Shown here: one piece after another, positions 21,930 through 33,773 of the stretch
Layout: each line of letters starts with the position of its first letter
Numbering within the stretch: the stretch's first letter is position 1
Source: Coptis chinensis
Lineage: Eukaryota > Streptophyta > Magnoliopsida > Ranunculales > Ranunculaceae
DNA length: 64,000 nucleotides
Assembly (NCBI GenBank): GCA_015680905.1
Contig: CM027379.1
Span: 100,305,001 to 100,369,000, forward strand
Direction: 5' to 3'
Program-made: the position numbers and the translations under genes
The notes under the pieces: generated by a model
Seen by the model: only the letters and a program-made list of their open reading frames with translations
The model's database searches: none
What the model was told of the DNA's origin: nothing

Positions 21930-23740
21930 TTAGGTTATAAGGGGATACCTCGTAATTGTCTTCAAGTGAATGAAAGCAGTACTATAGTTTTTCGTAATTT
22001 TTGTACTGCGATTCATTTTTTTGCTTCTTCAATTATCGTTACTAAATTGATCTAAAAGAAAGAACAATGTGAAGGTACTCTTTACTAATGTGTCAAATAC
22101 AATGATCCAGCTCTTTTCAGGGAAGATATATGGAAGAAATATAAGCAGTCATATATGCTTAGACTTAGAAGTTGAAGCATCAGAACTTTTTTTTTATAGA
22201 TGTTTTTGGCTGTTCCTTTTTGTAATCTTTGTTTATCTGCTTGACTAGCATTTTTTCAATCTAACGGTAGCTTTATTCTATCTATATCCATTAAAGTTGA
22301 ACAACCTTTGGGATAGGTATTTTAATCAATAATATATGCAAGCCTTTTATAGTTCGTCAATTCGGCAGATTCGTGTTACTCTTCTTAGGGTTGAAAGTGA
22401 ATTTCTACTCTTGGTTAAATTCAGCAGATTGAGATTGGCCAAGTTGCACAGTGTTTGTTTGGCTACATGTATAAGATAACTTTTTGATGCTGGTGGGTTC
22501 GAGTCCCAGACCCCTGGTATCATCACCTAAAAGTTTTACCGACTTTGCTAGTCGGCACCTGCTATTTGTTTTTTCTTTAATTTTCTGTAAAAGCTGGTTT
22601 GGTGTGCTAATTGACCATTTTATTTACTAATGGGGTCTGGAGTTATTTTTGTCAAGGATCACATCATCAGCCTGTCCAACTGTAAACCCCAGTTTTTGTA
22701 AAGCATGCAGCCTAGAATCTGTGAATGTATGAAGTACCATTGGTATACCGACCGCTTGACTCTTTTCTCTAGGTCGTTAATGGCTATACCCAAATGTGAA
22801 GTTCTTTAGTTGTGTTAGGTAGTCATGTTCCTTTGCAGTATGTCTGAATATGAAATGCTAATGGATCAAGAGAAGTTGATTATGGAGAATCTTTTTGTTT
22901 TTGTGTTTACAAGTAGTGTATACTGCCATCTCCAACATTACTTTTTCTAGAATGAAGTATGCAACTGCAAAACCCAAGTTGGAAAAGTAAAAATAAACCT
23001 GATTTTTTGGTGTCTTCACAGTTGACGAAGAGGTATAGATATATGCGTATGGAATAGAGAGAATCTTCTTATTGTTTTGATTGTTATTGAAGGTCAACAT
23101 GCTGAATGCTGAAACCTTCCAGTGGTTACTTTTTATCTGACAAAATGTCTACGTTTGGGCTCATGATTCATGAACACAGTATGTGCCTGAATACTAAGTG
23201 CTATCTTCTCAAATTCATGTTTAAATTGTTGTATATTTTGCATTTACGTCGTTCTTTTATGCAGTTTCCCTTGGTTTTATATTCACAAGTATTTTTCCAG
23301 GATTTTAGGCCTGCAGATGATTGCTCTACTGAGTTTTTAGGGCCTTTGCACGAGAGCCATCGACGCCTTAGTCACTGTGAGCTTAGCAATCAAACCTTCC
23401 CCTATCGTTGTAGCCTTTTCGGAAGCAATGAGGATGTTGCCAGCAATAGAAATGGCCCTTGGATGACTACTAGTGCTGAGAGACTGAACGCTATATACTG
23501 TATGAATGTGAAAAAAATCAAAAAATAGAGGCGGGATAAATCAGATAAACGGGCCTCAAAATGTGCTTGATAAATCGTGCATGTCGTTTGATGGGACCGG
23601 GCTTTAGTGGCTCACCATTGTTAAGTTTGTTCAAACAAACTCCTGAAAGATGAGTAGGCTGACTGACCCAAATAATCCGAGAAACACATGTTGCCCAATC
23701 TAAAGTCAGATTATATCTAAAATCATATTATTTTGTTTAA
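21930..23740. other. Intergenic region without a recognisable gene
   Basis: No conserved protein could be read here. An open stretch of 140 codons at 23106-23528 (plus) resembles no family I know, and its base composition does not favour coding. A tRNA-B-box-like word GGTTCGAGTCCC occurs at about 22497-22508, but no matching A box or tail was identified. Confidence 0.5.
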
Positions 23741-23743
23741 CTC

Positions 23744-23905
23744 ATGCATCCAGATAGTATGATCGGGTCACCAGGCTATGATAGCAAACTTATGCATCCA
23801 GATAGCATGGAATTGATCAGGGCAATGCAAAACAGAAGACAAGAGTGGTCCTTAAAGCAAACTTGTTTATGTTTACAATTTGATTTTGCTTCTGTCATAT
23901 TGATG
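23744..23905. repeat. Duplicated segment, copy 1 (pair with 24941-25077)
   Basis: CCAGATAGTATGATCGGGTC, ACCAGGCTATGAT and a following AAGAGTGGTCCTT block recur in the same order at 24941-25077 (CCAGATAGTCTGGTC, CACCAGGCTATGAT, GAACAGTGGTCCTT). Copy 1 also has a local tandem repeat of ATGCATCCAGATAG. The copies are clearly diverged. Copy 2 ends near the 3' end of the RTE1-like gene, so these may be old duplicates of its 3' flank. Confidence 0.55.
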
Positions 23906-24109
23906 ATAACCGTGGAAACAGCAAACTTTTAATCTAAGTATAACAATAACATAACAATTAATTCGGCATAATCATTACAGATCTAAAATCGATCTAAATA
24001 GAAATGAACGTTCATTAGGAAAAAAATGTAATTAATAACATCGCCAGAATTGAAACTAAGAACACGCCAGTTACATGTTTAGACTTCAACAGATAAGAAA
24101 TTGTAGTAG

Positions 24110-24400
24110 ATCTCGATATAGTTAAACTTAACTTGATCGAACAGCTCCCCTTGTCAGAAAGTTTAATAAACAGTCTTTCAAGTTTCAACACTTCTTGAAA
24201 AAGAATGGAAAAATTGAGAACCCTCAGACTAATATATAGGGTGAAGAACGACAGAAGCAATTGGCATTACTAATCCTTGTTAAAAAAGTTCCCTAATTTT
24301 GGTAGAACAAGAACGTACTACACTAGTACACTAGAACTAGAAGCTTCCAGAATCCAGACTCCCTAATTGTCGTAGTGATTTAAGAATTCTGACTTGTGAC
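24110..24400 (-). promoter_or_regulatory. Orphan upstream region of a lost RING-family gene
   Basis: On the minus strand this carries the block GAAGAACGACAGAAGCAATT (24241-24262), then ACTAAT and TTTTGGTAGAAC in the same order as upstream of the intact RING gene. A weak match continues to ATCGAGAT near the expected start codon. No RING coding sequence follows at lower coordinates. I infer a third family member whose coding part is gone. Confidence 0.45.
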
Positions 24401-25185
24401 ACTTTATAGATGACATGGACACATTATCACATACCACAGCAAGGAAACTCTTCATAAATGACTTGCCACGTACAGCAAGGAAACTCTTCTTGGATTTTTG
24501 AAGGAAAATGGACCAAGTACCGAGTCAAAACAAACCAACTGAAACAATAGAAAGTTAGAAACACATAGGTGCCATCTATCAAGTAGACTACGTTCTCTAT
24601 ATTTGTTAAATGTTAATCTATCAAGGACTCAGACAGATTATCTTCTTCGCATTCTCTATATTACAAGGCTATCAAAAGACGGTGTGCAACGTTAATCTGT
24701 ACTTGGTAATCTTAGATCATTTAGAAAGTTATGACCAAATTTTTTTTCATGCCTCACTATTGCAATCAGTGACATCCAAAGTCATTTTCAATAAAGATGT
24801 AAGCTCCCATGCTATTTAGTTTACAACACTTTCTGTTTCCCTCTTGAAAAACCTTTTTGTGATTCTACAACAAAGTGGTGCTGGGGGATTGTCAACATGC
24901 TATTCAACTACACAACTAGAGTATATTGTGAGCTGAAACCAAATGGCTCCAGATAGTCTGGTCATTTCACCAGGCTATGATATTACGGAATAGACCCAGA
25001 AATGCAAAATGAAAGAGAACAGTGGTCCTTGCAAAGTTGAATTGCAATTCGATTCAGATTTTGATTTGTACACTTCAAAGCTTATAAACTACTCATATAC
25101 ACACTCTCCAAAAGACCATGAAAAGGAAAGACATCCCCTCTTGCGACTTTCCTAGAAACTAAGTTCATTACAGATTTACAGGACA

Positions 25186-26030
25186 TTAACACTGTAACAG
25201 ACCCTTGGCACAATACGTACCGAGGAAATACCAAAAACCAAGGAGAAGAGAGAAGGATCCTAAACCAAATAAAAAAGACCACCCGACCATTGATATACCC
25301 AAGCATAGTACTGCGACAAAAGGGAAAAACGATCTTACCACTGACATGCTGCCAACCCAATGCCCCTTTGATAATATAAGAGCAGCAACATTGACCATGT
25401 TCCATTTTAGGTTGCCACCGTAACAAAGCCTGTTCAAACAGTTGGCAACATATGAGTGGCAGTTGCATGTGAAGAGGTTGTAGGATTTGTGCTCAAAATG
25501 ACGCATGCTCAAATTTAGTGCATCGTCCCATGACATTGCTGCCCCGTGTTCCATGTGCTTGTAAGCATGTTTGCAAGTGTGCCCAGACAAGTTTGGAGAA
25601 AAGCAGCACTGTCAAGCATTTAGCACCAGAAGAATACTTCATCAATTCCTCAAAGTAAGCACCTCCAAATGGTTGCAGATAATCATCAACTATAATCAAT
25701 ACTAACAGAAACGAGAAATACTCGAAAATGAATGTTGATTGTTACCTGTTCTCTGTCAAGATCAAGATATCTCGCGACAGCACCGAAAGCAAAGTCGTTT
25801 ACATGCACAAAGTTGGAACCAGCAAAATCTAAGATAGTCCCATCCTCCCGGCAGATGCCAACATGTCCAATAAAAGGTGCCAGCCATGAAACTACAGGGA
25901 GTGGAGTCCAAACTAAACAACAAGGGAAACACGCCATTTTTGAATCAACTGCATTAAGGGGCCACAGTTCATGGCGCATTCTTCTATCACGATTGATATG
26001 TTCAAAATCTCCAGCTCCGGTTAACTCCAT
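25186..26030 (-). CDS. RTE1: RTE1/RTH-type protein (REVERSION-TO-ETHYLENE SENSITIVITY1 family, DUF778)
   Basis: Two coding exons, 25746-26030 and 25186-25608, joined at CAG|GT and AG|TGC, give 235 codons without a break. Exon 1 has the family hallmark [40 protein letters not shown]; exon 2 has [29 protein letters not shown] and a hydrophobic C-terminus with probable membrane segments. RTE1 family members are Golgi/ER membrane proteins; RTE1 promotes the ETR1 ethylene-receptor signalling state. I cannot decide between RTE1 and its homologue RTH from memory. A 5' UTR intron is likely: acceptor CTACTAG near 26058, donor AAAG|GTTAGT near 27252, and a (GA)n-bearing leader exon upstream. The gene appears intact. 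Confidence 0.9.
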
Positions 26031-27252
26031 TGAAGACCTTGTTTCAGTGGATTTCTAGTAGGGATAACAATGTCAAGCTACTGCATCCAGACAGTTATAC
26101 ATAATGAAAATCCTCTCCAATCATAGCACAGAAGAGGAAAGAACAAAGAAGATGGAGTAAAAACGAATTGAAAATAGTCAATTTGATTGTTAGAAAAATA
26201 AATTGGCACTTTCAAAAGACAAAGCCAACGAAGAGACTAAACAATATATACGTACACATGTTTTTAAGACTTTATTCTATAAACTACAACCTGTTATAAC
26301 CTATAGACCTACGAAATAACAGGATTTCAGGAAGAAAAAGGATTGAGTACGAGCTTTAATACCCTAGCAGATAAAATCTTCTTCAACTAACCTTCACTAG
26401 ACCTGGACAGTAATTATCATAACGAACACACGACAGTTGCCACGATGATTGCCACAACTACTAGTAAATTATGTCTACCACTATCAATGTCACAACTACC
26501 AATAGTGGCCACCAAGACAACTGCTAAACCATATACCACAACCACAATTGCAAGTATACTACTTGATGCCGAAACATATGTTTAAGGTTTCACAAATCTA
26601 TATACAAAAAGGTCGAGTTTGATTTCCCCATACAAAGGAAAGGAGCAGCTTCTAAAACCAACCAGTATCCTATCAGATCTGTGTCTTACTAAAATTCTTA
26701 ACCTGCAATTGTTCATACCATAGAATGGTAACTTAGTCCTCCTACCATTCTTTTATTCCTACAGTTGGAAGCCTCTAAACTAGTACTTAATTCCTTCCTA
26801 TTCGCATTCCTTCTTTTAGAACTGAATCCATTACCTCTTTCAATCATCACTACAGGTAACTAAACAGCAACTACCTAGTTGGCAGAGATGTTGAGGTTTT
26901 TCTCAATTAAAACCAAGTCTTCTGTTTGACCGCTATGACAGTGCCTTCTAAAAGAAGTATAATCATAACTCAGCATTTTCCTAGTTCAAATCAGAATTAT
27001 ATCTTTTTCCAATTCCCGAATTCCATGTTTAAACAAAATTTCCTCGCAAATCTTATTAATCATAACCAGGCCAACAACAATATTGAACAAATATCCAGCC
27101 AAGTCATCAATGAAACAAGCATGCATCATTTTAATATTTAATTCACCAAGTAACGTAAACAATCAATCTCCAGAAAAGATTACCAAGTAAAATCATAGTA
27201 GTCAAATGCATATATAATTCAGCTGAAGAATCAAGCAAACACAAGGACTAAC

Positions 27253-27435
27253 CTTTGTAAGACAGGATTTCACCACCAACACCTTGTGAAGAGAGAGAGA
27301 GAGAGAGAGAGAGAGTGAAAAGTTAGAAATATACTCCCTTGTTTTCATGGGAAGATGTAGAGTGAAAGGAAGTACGAAGAAAGTGGAAGGTGCATGAACC
27401 CGCCCAGTTTTTCTTATGAATTCTGACAAAGGAGA
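27253..27435 (-). promoter_or_regulatory. Probable 5' leader exon and promoter edge of the RTE1-like gene, with (GA)n tract
   Basis: On the gene strand a pyrimidine-rich (CT)n run (27288-27316) precedes GGTGTTGGTGGTGAAATCC and a good splice donor. This supports a non-coding first exon. The transcription start is not determinable. Confidence 0.5.
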
Positions 27436-27439
27436 CATG

Positions 27440-30330
27440 GACCCCACTGTTTCTTTCTTTAATTATTACTATTATTATTATTAAGCTTCTAGATTGTTCC
27501 ATGTGGAAAATATTGTTCAGGTTTTTCGACCAAATGACAGGCCAGTGCCACAATGACGGCGGACGGCCTTGTCTCAATCTTTAACAACTCGTTTCATGGG
27601 TTTGTAAGCAACGAATTCACAGATGCTAATTGTGCATTAGATGCTGAATTATAGGTACTTACTTTCCCAGTGTCTTGGAAAAAATATAGTAATTAAAATA
27701 TATTTGTGACTGAGGCTTTTGATACAGGAAGTTATAGGTACTCGAATTATGATGCTCGATTTTTCGAGATTATCCACGACTTTCCCGGTGATAATCGATA
27801 TATATCGGTTGACTTTTTCACCAATTGTTAATAATTTAATATTGTGTCTTGGAAAAAATATTTGCCTCTTTGATGGGGATGTATATCTTTTTAAACACCG
27901 TCCGATATAAATTTTGGGCTTATCTTTAGGTCTGCACATCAGTTTGTAAAAAATGACTGAAGATGCACGTATGCTAGATTCAGCCGACTTGTTAAAACAT
28001 AATAAATGTTACTAATGCCCTGGGTAGTGTATTGTCGGATCAATAATTGAATGCTTAAAAGTGCTTCTTCTTATTTGTAGCAAATATATCCATGACTGTG
28101 ACTGCCTAAGATTGTTTTCCCTTTAAAGATAGACCAAAAAACAATAATTTAAGGGAATAAAATAAATAGTTGGGATAACTTCCACTTCAGATGTGGTAGT
28201 TTGTTTGGTTATCTGCACCTGAGCAACTCATCTTTCGCCTATTCAGCTGTTTGCATGACTTCTCACGAGATAGTTTTCTCTTCAAATAAGAAAGTGCTGA
28301 CAAATTTTTGATATAGATAAGTCAAGAAGTTGGATTCATACAAGTAAACCTAAAACATTAGAGAACCAATAATTCTAGGGAGACCGATTTCAGTTACCTG
28401 TTGACGTGTCCCTCCCTCTCACATGGATAACAAGAAAAGCAAACAAAAAAACACACAAAACCCATTCATTTTTCTTCTTCCTCTAGGCCTCCTTTTTAAT
28501 TGAACATGTGTAACTTTCTTTCCTTTCTATCTCTTTCATTGTTCTTGTGTCTTTGTAAAGCCACCACACATTAGATCCTAAAACTCCAAATTAGTATTAT
28601 CGTAGATAAATATAACACTCAAAAATTAAAGCTTAAACCAATTAATCTATCATAGTCAAGATACTTAAACCAACTATTTGCCCGAGGGTTTGTATTTTAG
28701 TGAGGCAAAATAGACAAATCTTTTGATTATTAGAATAAATTAATCAATCAAGTGATCATTTGAATCTTAATTTTACTTTTCTATTTAGTAATTTTTTTGG
28801 TTTTCCACATCTTTATTTCTCACTGACACTATTAGAACACAAAGATTTGAGAAGATTGTGGGTGGGGATAAGAGATTCAAGCGGGATCATAGAAGAATTG
28901 AGGGGATGGCATATTTTGCTCCTCTATCACATGCATTTAAACAACAAAATAAAATAAAATATATGTCAAATCTTTTTTATCTCTTTCACCATGGCTTCTC
29001 TTTCTTTCACCTCCTCTGCGACTAGTCGATTACCATCAAAAGCACTTTATCATTTAATCTACAATGAGTATTGAGGGTATTTCCTAATGTCTCAAAGTTT
29101 TCAATTTTAAAAGAAAAAAACAAATCAATCTCAATTAATCTATAAACAACCCCAACACAACAAATGAATGAAAAATTGAAGAGTTTTTATATTAGTTATG
29201 TTAAAATAATATTCATTTGTTTTTTACTGTTTTCAGAAAGAGAAAGAGAAGAAACAAATTTTATTTTATTTTTTTGTAATTTAAATGGCATGTGAGTGAA
29301 AGGGAGGGGGTGCAAAAGTTGAGTTCCACATCACCCAGCCACTAGAACAGGCTAAAAACCCTGTTTCCTTATAATTATTGATAAATAAAGTATCAATGCC
29401 TTGGTAATACAATAATTCTAGGATGACATTATTTTTGGCATGGTTTAGTAACATGGATGATGTGGCAAATTATTTTTGATTTTTTAATTTTTTTCCCATG
29501 TGACAAAAAAAATTAAAAAACCGAAAATAGCTCCCAATTCCTTCATTTGTAACTTTTCATAATTGGGAATAAGAATGGTAGTAGAATAATTATGTTTTTT
29601 TTGTTTTTTTTGTTTGAGTGGTAGATTTGAGAGAGCAGTAGAAAATTGCTGTCTCTTGTCTCTGTAGAATTACTGATAGAATTAAGTTGATGTATGAGAG
29701 ATCTTCTGACAGAACACATTTTGAGCACCACTAATTTCTGAGAAAGCAATGCTGACATGAATGAACTATGAACACACTTAAAGAAGCAGTAAAGTTTCAA
29801 GACCATGAAAACAAGTAAGAACGCAGGAATACAGCTTTTGTGTTCCCAAAGTTTTCATTTTTCTTTCTTTTGTCGCCTAATTAACTTTTTTTTCCCCACC
29901 AATTATCAGCAGAGTTTATATGTATACAACTTTTGAAGCCGACAAGCTTCCATAAATAAAGTCCTCAAAACACAAACAATAAGATTGTACAGCTTTTCTT
30001 CATTTTATCTTTTTTTTTCCGTCGGAACTTTCCTTCTCTTTTTTTTTTTTTTTTTACCCCTCCTTTTTTCTTTTCAGTCTTCAACTAATTATTCAATTTG
30101 TTTTTCCTATAAACAGGGTGGATAAAATACAACTTTCCTCCTATGTCCCTCACTGCACTTTGCGCAGTCGTACAAACAGAGGATCTCCACATCTTGGCAT
30201 AAATCATTCTGCCTACAGTTGGTTGTGGTCCCCACTTTGAATGAACCATCAACCCAATTTAAATCTACTCCGACTATTTTTGTCATATGTTTCTGCTACC
30301 CAGCTCTTTGAGCAGGACGCAAATGCTTCT
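27440..30330. other. AT-rich intergenic region, RTE1-like to Raf-like kinase
   Basis: No gene was recognised. There are simple repeats (ATT)n at about 27465-27482, scattered homopolymers, and a repeated word TGTCTTGGAAAAAATAT at about 27670 and 27845. The last part (30150-30380) is the 3' flank/3' UTR of the kinase gene. Confidence 0.5.
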
Positions 30331-30379
30331 GTATCATACAACAGTGCTGTTACTGTCATTTTCTTCAATTTGTCTTGGG

Positions 30380-33300
30380 CTACGTCTTCTCGGCAGCCAA
30401 CCGTTGAAGCCGCTTAAGCTTAGACATAAGCTGTGAGAAAGAGGGACGCAGATTCGGGTCACTGCAGAGCAACAAATAAGAAATGAACTAATTAGAACGT
30501 ACAGATCCATCATAGAGAATATAATTATCACATTGAAATAGTATGTCAAAACCGGCATCTGAGACAACTTTATGGCTAAATAACAACTCACGTGGTTAAA
30601 CTGAAAACATACCTCTCCCAACAATCACTTATAGTCTGCGCAACCACTGGGTCAACATCTTCAGGTATTTCAAGACGTCTATTCTGGAATCCAACAGCTC
30701 CAACTACCTGCATTGGGTTCATCCCACTCCATGGCATACGCAAAGTAGCTAACTCCCATAGTATCACACCAAAGCTATAAACATCACTTCTGCAAACAAG
30801 AACATCAAATTAACATCAGATAATTTCCGAATAGTAGACCAGTATAACTCTCTCTCTCTCTCCGTGGATCATGGACTATAAAAGATGTTATATGCTTACT
30901 TCTCGTTAGAAGGTTCATTTCGTAGAACTTCAGGCGCCATCCACTCTGGCTGTGATAAATAAACAAACATGTAAATCATACTTTGTCGAAGATAAGAGCA
31001 CAAATTAGCCCAACATCTTGAATGATGTTAAGTTCAAGAGAGCATAAATTAGCTCATTAATTAAACACTATAGTTTACCGTTCCAGCTGTGGATTTGGAA
31101 GACAGGAAAGTGTGGTGCTTCAGACGGGATAAACCAAAGTCACAAACCTGCACAGACATTGTTTGTTACTGTCATCAGACATGGAGACAATCGCAAACTC
31201 ACTATATACAGTACTTATTATACAGTCACACTTTTTTGTGTTTGTACATTCTTTGAAATACATATAGATATAAGAATCCCATACTTTTTCCAAATTGATC
31301 TGTCTAATCCACATTGACACCTGTTGGAGTATGAGGGCGTGCGCCCCTCCAACAACACCGACGAACTTTGATTCCAGACTTAGTTACTATATCTGAAATA
31401 GTTTGATAAAGACTTGTGCAGGCACAACAATTTCTGTTTAATTGCAGATATTCCTCAAATAATGGCTCAATGAAGAGGAAGCTCAGTGGTAAATGTTATG
31501 TGTTAGTTGTTATACAAATTTTGAGCATGTTGATTCAATAATTTTCATGTACTCTCTCACCAATAAAAACAACATGAATTATGACCTCAAAAGATCATGC
31601 AACACAAGCAATCCTTGACCAACATCGTGAGCAGCAATCAACACAGCTGTTACATACTTGTGACATAAATCTAGATCTCATAATGTCACACTTTATTGTA
31701 TTAATGAAATATAATGTTATAACGATGTATCACTTATGCTAGACTACATATAAGTTGTTATCTCTTCTAGGGATAACTTCTTTGTAACTCTAATAGAGAC
31801 ATCTTTTGCAGAAGATTCAGGACTTTTGGGCGAGACGATTAGTGAGAATCCTTGACTCCAGTATTACTCATAGAGAAGCCTTTTGCTCTTCACGAAATAA
31901 ACCATGCAATTTCATAGTACAACTATTATTGACTTGCCATTTTTATTTCACTTCCACATGTTTTTTCACTATAATGCACTAGTATATTAGAATGATTTAA
32001 GGAACTATTGAAATTGAATTCATATATTATATACTATATCCAAGACTCTTGAGCAACGACAATCTAAAACTTGCATGAGTCTACAAAATGTTCACGTTCT
32101 CCAAATTATTTTAGATTATTCACCACGCCATAACTTTCAATTTGCAATAAATCAACAATAATGACATTAATGAAAGAGGAATGCTAGCGAGCTAACCCTT
32201 AACCCGTGACACCTCTTAAAAAAACAAAGAAAGTGACTTGCTGACCTACCTAACCCGTTTCTTTTTTTTTTTACGTTGAAAGCAAACACATGAAACTCTC
32301 TGGTAAACAAAGTTTACAAGTTCTTCACCCCAATTCAAGTTAAGTTTCAAATTTATATTTGTGAAAGGGGACACAAATTAAGTAGCACTCAAAGATGAAG
32401 ATGAGAATTTCACACCTAATTCACCAAAAACTGCTATTACAACAAGAGATCTCTTTCAACAAAGCCTCGCGAATTTAAACCCAACTTAGGTAATTCAAAT
32501 TCAAAGCAAAGATTTCAATGACCAATGCATATTTTTTTTGAAAAACTTTACCAACATCATATGATTAACTCAAGTTGAAATCCCAAAGAAAATTAATTGG
32601 GTTCAAGGTGAAAGAATGGTGATGCAACAAAAAGATGGGTAAGAGGGGGAAGAATAGGCTCCGGATGGTGGAGCAAGCAAGAAGATGTGTAGTCTATCTT
32701 TTCTTTTCATTTTATGATTTTACCCTTCTCATTTTCCGCCAGTTTTAAGTTACTTTATTTTGTTTTTTTAAGAGGTATCACGGTGAGGGGTAGCTCGCTA
32801 GCATTTCTCTTAATGAAAAGCTCCATTCAAGATCTTTGAAACAAACTGCACATAACTGTTTATAGATGATACAACAAAGCCTGGAAAACTAAATTCTGAG
32901 CACTGAATAATAGCATGTACAAATTCAGCATTGCTTCTTCACTCATTGTCCTTCAGTTCAATAGTTGTCCCTTCCCATGTCTATCGTACTTCCCATCACA
33001 TATATTTGCCAAAAGAATATTTCAACAGAAGTTGTTAAACTCCTAATACAAGTTTACGTGCTTTCACCACTTGTTCATAGCACACTCCTCCATTTTAACT
33101 TTGCATGCAATTGGCATTCCCCCAAGTCCCCAACACTGCTTTCGCCACGCCTCTTCATATTGAATAATAATTTGTGCTTAATTAAGGAAAACTTTCTCCC
33201 AAATATTGAATTATTATGTACGTCATAATTTTATGTAGTTTTAACCTTTTGGGTAGTCTGTTTTGCTTTACGGATGAGCCACTTATTACCATCCATAATT

Positions 33301-33741
33301 CCATATTGTTGTGTATTTCCCATTCTGCTTCTCATCAATAAGATTTTACAATCTCCCTTCACATTTACACCATCTATCTCTTCCACAACTGCATGCTCCT
33401 TTCTTGCCTCCTTGTTACGCCTTAACGTAGTAATCAGTGGGAGACAATCTCAACCTGAAGATCTAGGATTAGAAGAAAACCCAAAGCTTTCAATCTCAGT
33501 TGACAGTTGAGCAGCTTGTGCCATAAATTATGGCAAACAATCTAACTTCCTTCCAAAACCATCACAACGATGAAGTTGTCCAGCATTAGTCTAAGAAAAT
33601 CTCTTACTCTCAAAAAATCTCTGGACTATATAATAAAATTTCGGATCCTTGTACAATCTGATAAAACTGTATTAATTATGTTGTATACACAAAATTAATT
33701 TTCCTTTTTATATCATTTGACCTAGATCAGGTTTGTCTAAA

Positions 33742-33773
<32 letters not shown>

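Noticed and set aside
22497-22508. tRNA or SINE B box (GGTTCGAGTCCC)
   Set aside because: No cloverleaf, no spaced A box, no poly(A) or target duplication could be found around it.
23106-23528. 140-codon open frame as a gene
   Set aside because: No family resemblance, AT-rich random-looking N-terminus, no paralog in the window; probably chance.
31321-31360. LTR start (TGTTGGAG) with a strong small hairpin
   Set aside because: No matching CA end or 5-bp target duplication was found in the following 1.5 kb; only the short inverted repeat is real.
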